Position numbers and translations under genes: made by a program. 64,000 bases of DNA from JBBQYA01 sp031412335. GTDB lineage: Bacteria; Bacteroidota; Bacteroidia; Sphingobacteriales; Sphingobacteriaceae. The notes under the pieces were generated by a model. The model was given only the letters and a program-made list of their open reading frames with translations, was not told the origin of the DNA and ran no database searches. The stretch is taken from contig JANOCT010000023.1 of assembly GCA_031412335.1 (NCBI GenBank), forward strand, positions 91,553 through 155,552. The letters run 5' to 3'. The first letter of the stretch is position 1, and each line of letters opens with the position of its first letter. Below, in pieces: positions 26,729 through 36,378 of the stretch.

Positions 26729-27712
26729 TCAATTAAATTGAAAAAAATAAATAAAACCACATATTATAATGAAAAAACTTTCGTACAACCATTTCTTTCT
26801 AGCTGAAATAAAATAATAGGCTAAAAAAATACTAAACGGAACGCTTAATAACTGTAAATGCATTATCGTGTAATTAGATTTCAGATAAAAAGAAACTCCC
26901 AGAAAAAAAGGAAGCACAAATAAAACTTCCTGGCTTTTGCGAACTTGAATTACATTTTTAAAAAAGTTTTGTCGCCAAGCATAAATGGATAATAAAAAAA
27001 CCAGCAAAACAGGAATTAAAACTAAGTAGTCATTAAAGTCAATAGAAAGTGAAACTGGAAACTGAGTTTTGAGAGGCATCCATAACCTTGAAAACACGGA
27101 AAGTTTATTAATAATAAAATAATATGACCAAACGAATAAAATAGGGACTAATAAGCCTACGAAACTTATGGCCCATTCGCGCCAATTAAATGAACGCAAA
27201 ATAAATAGACTAACCCAAATAACTGGAAATACTAATAAAAACGGAAAATAAAATAATGCACCTGTTGAAACAATTAATCCGCAATTAAAAACCGTTTGAT
27301 AACTAATCGTTGATTTATATAACGAAAATAGCTGACCCACTAATAAAATCACAAAAAAATTGACCATTAAAACTGTATTCAAAAACAAGAAAGTAGTAAA
27401 AAGTGAACTAAAAACTACATATAATAAACCAGGCAGGTAAGTAGATTTATATAAAATATTATATCGCTTTGTTAATTGATTTACCATAACTGCTTGAAGA
27501 TAAACTAGCAAGGAGGTAAATAATACATTTAAAAAAGGATTAATTAACAAAGGCGAAAGCAGGTTTATAAAAAATCCACCAAGTGGCTCTTCCGATATTG
27601 GTAAAATGGGAGGTGATATAAAAAATAAAGCTGGAAGTCTTAAAACTAATGTAGCAATAAATAAAAAAACAAGATTAATTGGTTGCGAATTTCTGAAAGT
27701 ACTTATAATCAT
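26729..27712 (-). CDS. DUF6427-type integral membrane protein
   Basis: A 327-residue protein with about nine to ten hydrophobic segments covering nearly its whole length and few polar loops. The beginning MIISTFRNSQPINLVFLFIA and the segment near residue 160 ending in SFNWREWAISFVGLLVPILF resemble the Bacteroidota DUF6427 family, which has no assigned function. It follows the unrecognised secreted-protein gene by 13 bases and is followed by a terminator, so the pair forms a two-gene unit. No catalytic motif was seen. Confidence 0.68.
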   Translation of the reverse strand: MIISTFRNSQPINLVFLFIATLVLRLPALFFISPPILPISEEPLGGFFINLLSPLLINPFLNVLFTSLLVYLQAVMVNQLTKRYNILYKSTYLPGLLYVVFSSLFTTFLFLNTVLMVNFFVILLVGQLFSLYKSTISYQTVFNCGLIVSTGALFYFPFLLVFPVIWVSLFILRSFNWREWAISFVGLLVPILFVWSYYFIINKLSVFSRLWMPLKTQFPVSLSIDFNDYLVLIPVLLVFLLSIYAWRQNFFKNVIQVRKSQEVLFVLPFFLGVSFYLKSNYTIMHLQLLSVPFSIFLAYYFISARKKWLYESFFIIICGFIYFFQFN

Positions 27713-27725
27713 CAGGTTAGTTTTG

Positions 27726-29207
27726 TCAGAAAATAAGTTTAAGAAGATTAGGTCTATTATTATTCAAACACGGGATAATAAGCTCATTAGTCGAAATTTG
27801 TCTTCCACCTTTCGGCATTAGCAAAATATCTGCATTTCCAATCGGTACGATACGTTCAGAAATTACGCCTTTGCTGCTAATCGAAAAGTTAACTAAATCT
27901 GTCCTTCTTCTGATATTCCGATTATAAATAAAATGTATTTTATCTTCGTTAACATAAAATGCATACGATGAATAAAAGGCGTTGTCGTTTTCAGAAACTT
28001 GATTTTTTCGCATAATTCCTTCCCAATCTGTCTTTCCGTCTGGATTGATGGAAATTGCCAGCACATTGTCGTAATGATATGTGTAGGTGCGTGTATATAC
28101 TTGATAATAAGAATTGTAATTAGAAGATTCAGTTATATAACTCGACTCCGAAAGCATAACAGCGCCGCCATCATCTCGCAAAACAAGATTGTCTATGCTG
28201 TAATTGATGAGTTCTGTACCACGATTCGCTTTACGCTCGTTCGTAAATTCGTTCAAAAATTTTGGTTTAAAAGGTTCAAAACTATTATGCAAAAGCGAAT
28301 CAGCATTTATACCAATTGAAGAATAAATAATACCAGCAGAAGAATAAGAAGTTTTTTCGGAGTAAAAACCACAAATTATTAATCGCTTGTTTAAATTATC
28401 TGCCGCAAATTTTACATCCGATATTAGTTTATCATCCTTATATAATTCAAAATTTAAAAGTTCATTGGAGGCTAAACTAACTTTTAGAATATTGCATTTT
28501 TTTATCGGATCATTCTCAGTATCGTTGGGTGCAAATGCTCCTAAAATAAATCCATTCCCTTCATTATCAACCAATAAATCACGTATTCTCCATTTCAATA
28601 AACTTTCCGGCGAATCGAATTTTTTGGTATACGATAGTTTTAGCGAATCATTATAAACCGAAAAATTAAAAGTTTCTTGACCTGAATTTACATCTGTAAT
28701 TTTATAAAAGGTTAAATAATGTTTCCGATCTGCACTGTTGCTGATAAAAAAATCACTCCGGTTTTTTCGCCGGTCATATGGCAGAAATTCCAACAAATTT
28801 CCAATTGATTTATAGGTACCATCACTGGTATTCATGCTGGAAAAATAAAGTTCTGTTCTGCTTTCTTCTTTATTTAAAACCGTATAAAAAATATACAACA
28901 GCTTACCCGAAAGTACAAAATGCTCAATAGTAGCGGCTGTACCTTGTATGCTTACTGGCACATTCCACTTTTTTTTCATTTCATTGGAGTAAAAAGTAAT
29001 TTCAGCTTTACCGTCTTCCAGCTTTACTTGGGTAGTATTGTTGTTAAAAGGATTGTCGGTATGCACCAGCACTACTCCTTCTTCGTTTCGTCCGATAATT
29101 TTGGTAAAAGGTCTACCAAATTGCCTTTCCTCTTGAGCAAGCACAATTTTTTGTGCCCGACTAGCTAAGCTTGAAAACAGAAAAATAATGAAAATGAAAC
29201 GATACAT
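27726..29207 (-). CDS. Secreted protein of unknown function, 493 aa
   Basis: I do not recognise this protein. It has a clear signal peptide (hydrophobic to about residue 15, ending SRAQ) and a mature part of about 475 residues made of repeated short strand-like units, such as KIIGRNEEGVVLVHTDNP near residue 37 and LLVDNEGNGFILGAFAPND near residue 210. The pattern of regularly spaced blades resembles a beta-propeller. There is no lipobox, no membrane anchor and no T9SS sorting domain at the C-terminus, so it is probably periplasmic. It is co-transcribed with the DUF6427-type gene. Confidence 0.7.
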   Translation of the reverse strand: MYRFIFIIFLFSSLASRAQKIVLAQEERQFGRPFTKIIGRNEEGVVLVHTDNPFNNNTTQVKLEDGKAEITFYSNEMKKKWNVPVSIQGTAATIEHFVLSGKLLYIFYTVLNKEESRTELYFSSMNTSDGTYKSIGNLLEFLPYDRRKNRSDFFISNSADRKHYLTFYKITDVNSGQETFNFSVYNDSLKLSYTKKFDSPESLLKWRIRDLLVDNEGNGFILGAFAPNDTENDPIKKCNILKVSLASNELLNFELYKDDKLISDVKFAADNLNKRLIICGFYSEKTSYSSAGIIYSSIGINADSLLHNSFEPFKPKFLNEFTNERKANRGTELINYSIDNLVLRDDGGAVMLSESSYITESSNYNSYYQVYTRTYTYHYDNVLAISINPDGKTDWEGIMRKNQVSENDNAFYSSYAFYVNEDKIHFIYNRNIRRRTDLVNFSISSKGVISERIVPIGNADILLMPKGGRQISTNELIIPCLNNNRPNLLKLIF

Positions 29208-29560
29208 TTCTTTTTAGAATTACTCGCAATGATACTAAAAAACGCAATGGATACATATTTAGCATACTAAGTTCGGAATTGATTTTTCGAGAATTTTAAA
29301 ACTGCCGTTTTTTGAAAAGATTTTTAGAAACAGCTTATTTTTTCATAAAGAATAGATTCTTTTAAATCAAAAAATATCCATTTGTTGAAAGCCAACTATA
29401 ATTTTTTATGAAGGTTAAACTCTAAAATTTAAAAATCCAGTGTGAACTGGTTAAATTAAATTAACCTAAAACCATTGATTCGTAACAATTTGATAAGAAG
29501 CAATTAACATTTTGTTTACACGACACTAATAATTTTACGAAAAACTTAAAAAATTAATCA
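29208..29560. other. 353-base divergent intergenic region
   Basis: This gap separates the minus-strand secreted-protein gene from the plus-strand nucleotidase gene and must carry both promoters. A possible promoter for the nucleotidase gene is TTTG at 29511-29514 and TAATTTTA at 29530-29537. A short dyad CCAGT-GTGA-ACTGG lies at 29437-29450 and could be an operator or a weak hairpin. On the minus strand TATCATTG just before the secreted-protein gene matches 7 of 8 bases of TAnnTTTG. I see no open frame with export signals or RNA-like structure here. Confidence 0.4.
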
Positions 29561-32500
29561 ATGAAAACAATTCGCTCTCTCTCTTTTGCTGTCGGCATTT
29601 TCGGCTGCATGATGCTGGGCTTGAACTTTACAAGTTTAGCACAGCCTTTTCAATTACAAATTTTACATGCTTCCGATTTTGAAGCTGGATTAAGTGCTCC
29701 TAAAACTGCTCCTAATTTTGCGGCTATTGTTGATGCTTTGGATAATACCTATCCAAACACCGTTATTTTATCATCTGGCGATAATTTTATTCCAAGCCCT
29801 TTTTCTTTTTCTGGTGGTGATCCAGCTTTAAATTCATCTTTACAAAGTACTTACACATCGTATTTTGGAACATCAACTGTTTATCCTTTAGCAGCAAGTA
29901 TTGCCAGAGTTGATATTTCTATTCTTAATTTTTTAGGAATTGAAGCATCAGTTTTAGGAAACCACGATTTCGATTTTGGAACAACTGAACTTCGAAATAT
30001 TATAAATACTGCTGGTTCAGGATTAGGAACTACTTGGTTTGGAGCAGAATTTCCTTATTTGAGTAGTAACTTAAATTTTTCTGCTGACCCAAATCTTTCT
30101 GGTTTATTTGAAGCAAATAGAAGAGAAAACACGTTTTTCAGAACTAGTGTTTCTCCGGTAAATAACCAACTAAGAATTCCAGCTTTAAGAAAATTAGCTT
30201 CTTCAACTATTATTGTTAAAAACGGAGTAAAACTTGGAATCGTGGGTGTTACCACTCCAATTTTAGCTGCTATTTCTTCTCCAGGACTTACAACCGTAAA
30301 AAATCCAGGAGCAGGAACAGAAAATATGGCTTTATTGGCTACTATAGTTCAACCGGTAATTGATTCATTACGAATTGCTGAAGGAATTGATAAAATTATT
30401 CTTTTATGCCATTTACAACAATTATCAAACGAAAAAACATTAGCTACTTTTTTAAATGGAGTAGATATTATTGTTGGTGGTGGTAGCAATACTTTGATGG
30501 CTGATGCTGGTGATCGTTTATTACCTGGAGATGTAGCAGCAGAAAACTATCCATTTTTTACTACTGGTGCCGATGGAAACCAAACAGTAATTGTAAATAC
30601 TGATGGCGAATATAAATATGTTGGTCGTTTGGTAATTGATTTCGATGCAGCAGGAAATATAATTCCAGCATCTGTAGATCCATTAATTTCAGGAGCTTAT
30701 GCTTCTGATAGTGCATCAGTTATTGGCCTTTTTGGAAATTATGCTGCAGGTTTTACCTCAGGTAGCAAAGGCTTTTTGGTAATGAGTTTAACAGATCCAA
30801 CTAATGCATTAATTCAGCTAAAAGATGGAAATACCTTTGGTAGAACTAATTTTTACTTACAAGGCTTACGAAATTTTGTGCGAACAGAAGAAACCAATTT
30901 TGGTGATTTAAGTGCTGAAGCAAATCTTTGGCAAGCAAGACAATCTTTTCCTGATGTTCAGGTTTCGATTAAAAATGGTGGTGGAATTCGTTCATCTATC
31001 GGTGTAGTACGAGCAGTTGGTAGTGTAGTTGAATTTCTTCCTCCATCTGCAAATCCAGCTGCTGGAAAAGAAGAAGGTGAAATTTCTCAGTTAGATATCG
31101 AAAATTCATTGCGTTTTAACAATCGTTTATCCGTTGTAACTTCTACTGCAGCAGGATTGAAAAACCTAATCGAACATGGTGTTTCTTTATCAGGTCCAGG
31201 ACAAACACAAGGTAGATATCCTCAAATTGCTGGTATTCGGTTTAGTTATAATGAAACTTTGCCAGCACAAAGTAAAGTTCAAACGTTAGTAATTGTAGAC
31301 GATAACGGAAACACGGTTGATACAGTGGTGAAAAATGGTGTTGTCTTCGGAAATCCAGCTCGCCCAATCAAAATTGTAACCTTAAATTTCTTAGCAGGAG
31401 GTGGTGATATGTATCCATTTGCAGCAAATTCAACTGGTAGAGTTAATCTAGATACTTTATCAAGTGTTGTGAATAGCCAAGGTGTTGCAACCTTTACTGT
31501 TCCTGGTTCTGAACAAGATGCATTTGCTGAATATCTTTCTTTTTTCCACAATCCTACTGCTTTCAATCAGGAAGAAACTCCAGTAAGTCAAGATGAAAAT
31601 ATTCAACAAGTAGTTGCAAGACCTGATTGTATTTTATCTCCAGTTGCTGGGGCTATTTCAGGAAATGCTGCAAGCTGTGTTGCTAATGCTGCTGGATCAG
31701 TTACTTATTCCATAGTTTCTCCAGATAATGCTGCAACGTATAACTGGACTTTTCCTGCTAGCTTAAGTGTAGTAAGCGGACAAGGAACTAACACTATTAC
31801 ATTAAGTTATACCAGACAAGCTTTGGTTGAAGGTATTAATGGAAAAGTTTGTGTTCGAGTTGAAAACGGATGTGGTGATGGATCTAGTTCATGTGTAGAT
31901 GTAAACTTAAATTATACTGTTCCTTTTATGAATGGTACAATTTTCGGAAGATCAAAAGTTTGCCCTGGAACTGTTACCTCTTATAATTTACAACCAATCA
32001 GAAGAGCAAATTCATATGCTTGGACTGTTCCAACTGGTGTTACGATTTTAGAAGGTGGAAACACCAACCGAATTACTGTAGAAATAGATGCAGCATATAA
32101 CGGTGGGGTAATAAGTGCTGTAGCAATAAATGTTTGTGGTGTAAGTACTGCACGATCAATTACTATTTCTAGAAGCAACCCAATTCGTCCTTCTGTTATC
32201 AATGGACCTGCTTCAGTTTGCCCAGGACAAGTAAATGTTGTTTATTCTGTGGATTCAGTTGTTGGTCATACTTATACTTGGTCAGTGCCTGCAACTGCAA
32301 CCTTAGTTTCTGGACAAGGAAGTAAAAGAGTTGTAGTTAATTTTGCTAATGTTACTGCTTTCAACCAAAGATTAGGTGTGTTTGCAACCAATGGCTGTGG
32401 AAATTCTACAATGCTTTCATCTGGAAATATTAATATCAACCCTTCTTTCTGTGGTAGAGTTGCTGCAGTAAATATGTTGACCGAAGAAAGTCAATTAATT

Positions 32501-32740
32501 GAGATTTATCCAAATCCAGCAAATTTCAGTACGAACGTGGTATTTAATTCAGAAAACGAAAGTAATTATGAATTAAACATCATTGATTTGGCAGGTAGAA
32601 AAGTAGCTTCATCTACTGGTAAATCTTTTGAAGGAACTAACAAAGTAGAGGTTGACTTAACTCAGTTTGCTTCTGGTTTGTATCATGTTCAAGTTATCAT
32701 TAATGGTAATATCGAACGTGGAAGATTAATCGTTCAATAA
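29561..32740 (+). CDS. T9SS-exported 5'-nucleotidase/metallophosphatase-like protein
   Basis: The 1059-residue protein has a signal peptide (about 1-27), a calcineurin-type metallophosphatase domain (about 31-370) and a 5'-nucleotidase C-terminal domain (about 420-640, with SIKNGGGIRSSIG). Residues about 660-970 hold three PKD/Ig-like units and the end is a type A T9SS sorting domain (IEIYPNPANFSTNVVF to the C-terminus). Two metal motifs are present, GD at 73-74 and GNHD at 133-136. The first motif is DFE (39-41) rather than DxH, and the usual GHxH is GGGSN at 306-310. It probably hydrolyses extracellular nucleotides or other phosphate esters at the cell surface, but activity is uncertain given these changes. 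A terminator follows. Confidence 0.87.
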   Translation: MKTIRSLSFAVGIFGCMMLGLNFTSLAQPFQLQILHASDFEAGLSAPKTAPNFAAIVDALDNTYPNTVILSSGDNFIPSPFSFSGGDPALNSSLQSTYTSYFGTSTVYPLAASIARVDISILNFLGIEASVLGNHDFDFGTTELRNIINTAGSGLGTTWFGAEFPYLSSNLNFSADPNLSGLFEANRRENTFFRTSVSPVNNQLRIPALRKLASSTIIVKNGVKLGIVGVTTPILAAISSPGLTTVKNPGAGTENMALLATIVQPVIDSLRIAEGIDKIILLCHLQQLSNEKTLATFLNGVDIIVGGGSNTLMADAGDRLLPGDVAAENYPFFTTGADGNQTVIVNTDGEYKYVGRLVIDFDAAGNIIPASVDPLISGAYASDSASVIGLFGNYAAGFTSGSKGFLVMSLTDPTNALIQLKDGNTFGRTNFYLQGLRNFVRTEETNFGDLSAEANLWQARQSFPDVQVSIKNGGGIRSSIGVVRAVGSVVEFLPPSANPAAGKEEGEISQLDIENSLRFNNRLSVVTSTAAGLKNLIEHGVSLSGPGQTQGRYPQIAGIRFSYNETLPAQSKVQTLVIVDDNGNTVDTVVKNGVVFGNPARPIKIVTLNFLAGGGDMYPFAANSTGRVNLDTLSSVVNSQGVATFTVPGSEQDAFAEYLSFFHNPTAFNQEETPVSQDENIQQVVARPDCILSPVAGAISGNAASCVANAAGSVTYSIVSPDNAATYNWTFPASLSVVSGQGTNTITLSYTRQALVEGINGKVCVRVENGCGDGSSSCVDVNLNYTVPFMNGTIFGRSKVCPGTVTSYNLQPIRRANSYAWTVPTGVTILEGGNTNRITVEIDAAYNGGVISAVAINVCGVSTARSITISRSNPIRPSVINGPASVCPGQVNVVYSVDSVVGHTYTWSVPATATLVSGQGSKRVVVNFANVTAFNQRLGVFATNGCGNSTMLSSGNININPSFCGRVAAVNMLTEESQLIEIYPNPANFSTNVVFNSENESNYELNIIDLAGRKVASSTGKSFEGTNKVEVDLTQFASGLYHVQVIINGNIERGRLIVQ

Positions 32741-32760
32741 TCGTTTAAAACACTATTTTG

Positions 32761-32798
32761 AAAAAGTCCGATGCAGCAATGTATCGGATTTTTTTTTG
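32761..32798 (+). terminator. Terminator after the nucleotidase-like gene
   Basis: Stem TCCGAT / ATCGGA with a ten-base loop and a run of nine to ten T lies 20-58 bases after the stop. It separates the nucleotidase gene from the protease gene, which therefore needs its own promoter in the 117 bases that follow. Confidence 0.75.
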
Positions 32799-32915
32799 GG
32801 TTTGTTTGTTAGAGTATACCTAGAAAGGGGTAGATGAAATAAGGTGTTTATACGGTAAGGTAATCATCATTAATATTCTATTTTTACCAAATAACTATAT
32901 TTAAGCAATACATTT

Positions 32916-35900
32916 ATGAAAACAATTGAAAAATTAAAAGTTACGCTGTTTATTATGTTTTTGAGTTTAAGTTTTCAAACTTTTGCTCAGAATTTTACCT
33001 TTCAAATTGAAATTGCTAATAATAAGGATATACCAATTATTGCAGAAATGCGAAATGATGGTACAATATATTTGGTTAGTAATAATGAGGAAGTAAATTC
33101 AATTCTTAGCAATTATAGTATATTTAAATTTGAGCAAAGCTATTCTACTGCACGTACTCCTTTTTTACAACGCATTTATACGTTTGAAGTAAATGATTTG
33201 CAACTTTTATATGATTTAAAAGATCAATTTCCTATTGCGTTTCCATATGGAGAGGAAGAACCTGAAATTAAACTTGCTTATAGCCCAAATGACTATGGGT
33301 TGGTTGGAGCACAAACAGGATTAGATTTAATCAATGCAGAAGGAGCTTGGGATGTTACAAAAGGTGATCCAAATGTAATTATTGGAATAACAGACTCAAG
33401 AATTGAATCAAATCATCCTGATTTACAAACTCAAATAATCGGAATAAGATCTAATCTTGGTGGTAACGACGATCATGGAACTAAAGTTTCTGGTTGTGCA
33501 GCTGCTGCTACAGATAATGGAATAGGAATTTCTGGAATTGGATTTAATTCCAAAATTCTCTTTTCAAGTGAAAAAGGAATGGCTGAGCTTCTTAAAATGT
33601 CTCAAATTCAAGGAGTTAAGGTATTAAATGCAAGTTGGTATTATGACAATTGTGCTTTTATTAAAGCTCATCAAGAGGTTTGTAACGAAATTTGGGAAAA
33701 TGGGGTAATTCTTTGCTCTGGTGCCGGTAACAAAGATTCTACATTTTGTGGTTATAGAACTGCATATTTATTTCCAGCTTCTTATGATAACGTAATATCT
33801 GTAAGTTCTGTTGGTCATATTAATCCAATTGGTTTTATTGATCCCACCAATGGACTGCCAAATAATTGGAAAGATGTGCATGAAGATGTACCAGGTGATA
33901 CTACCTCTACTCACCATCATAATGACAAGGTAGATATTTGTGCTCCTGGGTATAATGTACTTACCACAACTATTGGAGGGAATTACACAGGCGATTGGGG
34001 AACATCATTTTCTTCTCCAATAGTAGCTGGTGTTTGCGCTTTAGTATTAGCTGTAAATCCATGTTTAAGTCCTGAAGAAGTTGAATATATTATTAAAACA
34101 ACTGCAGTTAATTTGGATATTATTCCAGAAAACCAACCTTATATTGGATTGTTAGGAGCTGGTAGAATTGATGCAAAAGCAGCGGTAGAGTTTGCTAGAG
34201 ATTATTATACTCAAATAGAAACTTTGGATATTAATGCAGATGAAACTTGGGATTCACCACAAAGTTTTATCGGAACAATAAACGTTATGCAAGGTGCTAC
34301 TTTAACAATTACATCGAAAATTTATTTTGGTGCAAATACAAAGATAATTGTTAAAAAAGGTGGTAAACTAATCATAGATGGAGGAATTCTGACCTCTGGG
34401 TGCACTTGGGAAGGCATCGAAGTTTATGGGAAAGGTGGTGTTATTCAAACTACAAATATTCATGGAGTAGTTGAAATAAAAAATGGTGGTCTTATTGAAA
34501 ATGCTCGTACCGGAATAAAAAGTTTTACTGGGGGAATTGTTCGTGTTTCAGGCTCAACATTTAAAAATAATCGTTTTGGGATTTCTTTTGAACCTTATCA
34601 ATTATTAAATGGTCAATCTTCAAATTTGAGTAGAATAATAAATTCTAATTTTATTTGTACGAAACCTATGCGAGATCCTATATATACGGATAATGGAATT
34701 CGCGAAGGTTCAAAATACTTTATTTCTGTTAACCAACAAGATGGAATTAAATTTATCAATAACAATTTTGAAACTACTAAACCATTGGCTGCTAATCGGC
34801 CAGATTTAAATGGAACTGGAATTAGAAGTTTTAGTTCAAGAAATATTATAACTGGAAATACATTCAAAGAACTTTTTTATGGAATTGAAAGCAGTGGAAC
34901 TAAAAACCTGACTAAATTTAATACTATCAATGGAAACAGATTTGATAGTGTTGCTTTAGCGGTTACTGAATCTGCTCAAGCAGGTTCTCAGATTTTAAAT
35001 AATGAATTTGATTTACCAGAATTTACTTTTCAACAAACAGGACCTAATTATTTTTACGAAAATTATGCCATGAGAATGGAATCTTCGAATTCTTATTTTA
35101 TTTCAGGTAATGAGGTAAAAGTGTCAAATACCCTCGACAAGATTAAAACGTATGGATTAATAATGAAAAATTCTGCTGGATCCTCCATTATCGAACGCAA
35201 TTTTTTTAGAAATCTTCAATATGCCAACCAAACAGAAGCAAGCAATTCAATAATAAATATTAAATGCAATTATTATAAAAATTCATATCAGGATTGGTCT
35301 ATAAACCCGCAAACAATTGGGTTCATTAATGCTTTTGGACTTCCAAATGTCTTACCTCAATTTAGAAAAGCGGCAAACATGTTTGCAGATCAAAATGGTT
35401 CTCAAAATGCTTATCGAAATATTCGAGTAAATCGTGGTTTGAGTTTTTCGTATTATTCAGTAAATGAACCGGATACAGCCAAACCTTATTTACATACTCC
35501 AAGTCCAAATCCTGCTAATATTACCATAAAGGTATTATATTATGCAGGTAGAACCTATGATTCAGAATGTGAAATACCTGTTGACCCATGCGATGGAAGT
35601 CCTTCCCCATGTATTGCTTATTTAGAAGAAAGGATAAATAATTCAAATGAATTGGATGAAGAGAAATTAAACTTTTACAAATCGGCACTTATGCAGCAAT
35701 ATGCAGATAGTGGAATGAGAGAAGAATTGATTTCTCTGGCTTCTCAAAATTCAACCCCGTATTGGGATTCCATTAATTTACCGATTTATATTGATGAAGG
35801 GTATTTTGAAAGAAGCGAATCCATATTAAATTCTTTGGATGAAAGTGATTACAAAAAATTTATGCAATTGATGCATACCATAAAAGAGCAGAATTTGGCT

Positions 35901-36368
35901 ATTGATAGCTTAGGAGAAACTGAATTAATTAATGATTTAACGAATATTGCTGAAAGTAAAGAAGAGATTGCAATAGCCGCCCAGAAAATTTTAGAATTTT
36001 ATTACGATAAAAGTTTTGATCATCGAGCAGAATTATGGGACGAAGAACTCGAAAACAATAACCTAGGAAATTCTCCTAGCGATTCATTACTTTTAAGAAA
36101 AAATTTAAGTGAAACTAAGGTTAAATCAACGTTGACTCTTAAACCAAATCCTAATAATGGAGAGTTTATCATTAGCATCAATAAATCAGCAAATAATATG
36201 ATACAGATTATTGATATGCAAGGTAAAGTATGGAAGAAATTGGATGCGAATGGAATTTCAGAAATAACAATTAAAAAAGGGGAATTGAGTGCGGGTGTTT
36301 ATATTGTTCGCTTAATTGATACTCAACATGGTGCTCAACTAAATGAGCCATTAATAATTATAGAATAA
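32916..36368 (+). CDS. T9SS-exported subtilisin-like (S8) serine protease with beta-helix region
   Basis: The 1150-residue protein has a signal peptide (about 1-24, ending TFAQ), a short N-terminal region, and an S8 domain at about 130-430. The triad is intact: Asp160 (IIGITDSR), His187 (DDHGTKVSG) and Ser364 (WGTSFSSPIV), with Asn272 as the likely oxyanion residue. Residues about 450-800 carry repeated short strands with asparagine ladders (GNTFKELFYGIES, NSNFICTKP) typical of a right-handed beta-helix. A helical, charged stretch follows (about 880-1060), then a type A sorting domain with LKPNPNNGEFIISI. It is likely released or attached at the surface as a protease that binds polymers. The next cargo gene begins 10 bases later. 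Confidence 0.9.
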   Translation: MKTIEKLKVTLFIMFLSLSFQTFAQNFTFQIEIANNKDIPIIAEMRNDGTIYLVSNNEEVNSILSNYSIFKFEQSYSTARTPFLQRIYTFEVNDLQLLYDLKDQFPIAFPYGEEEPEIKLAYSPNDYGLVGAQTGLDLINAEGAWDVTKGDPNVIIGITDSRIESNHPDLQTQIIGIRSNLGGNDDHGTKVSGCAAAATDNGIGISGIGFNSKILFSSEKGMAELLKMSQIQGVKVLNASWYYDNCAFIKAHQEVCNEIWENGVILCSGAGNKDSTFCGYRTAYLFPASYDNVISVSSVGHINPIGFIDPTNGLPNNWKDVHEDVPGDTTSTHHHNDKVDICAPGYNVLTTTIGGNYTGDWGTSFSSPIVAGVCALVLAVNPCLSPEEVEYIIKTTAVNLDIIPENQPYIGLLGAGRIDAKAAVEFARDYYTQIETLDINADETWDSPQSFIGTINVMQGATLTITSKIYFGANTKIIVKKGGKLIIDGGILTSGCTWEGIEVYGKGGVIQTTNIHGVVEIKNGGLIENARTGIKSFTGGIVRVSGSTFKNNRFGISFEPYQLLNGQSSNLSRIINSNFICTKPMRDPIYTDNGIREGSKYFISVNQQDGIKFINNNFETTKPLAANRPDLNGTGIRSFSSRNIITGNTFKELFYGIESSGTKNLTKFNTINGNRFDSVALAVTESAQAGSQILNNEFDLPEFTFQQTGPNYFYENYAMRMESSNSYFISGNEVKVSNTLDKIKTYGLIMKNSAGSSIIERNFFRNLQYANQTEASNSIINIKCNYYKNSYQDWSINPQTIGFINAFGLPNVLPQFRKAANMFADQNGSQNAYRNIRVNRGLSFSYYSVNEPDTAKPYLHTPSPNPANITIKVLYYAGRTYDSECEIPVDPCDGSPSPCIAYLEERINNSNELDEEKLNFYKSALMQQYADSGMREELISLASQNSTPYWDSINLPIYIDEGYFERSESILNSLDESDYKKFMQLMHTIKEQNLAIDSLGETELINDLTNIAESKEEIAIAAQKILEFYYDKSFDHRAELWDEELENNNLGNSPSDSLLLRKNLSETKVKSTLTLKPNPNNGEFIISINKSANNMIQIIDMQGKVWKKLDANGISEITIKKGELSAGVYIVRLIDTQHGAQLNEPLIIIE

Positions 36369-36378
36369 GTAATAAAAT

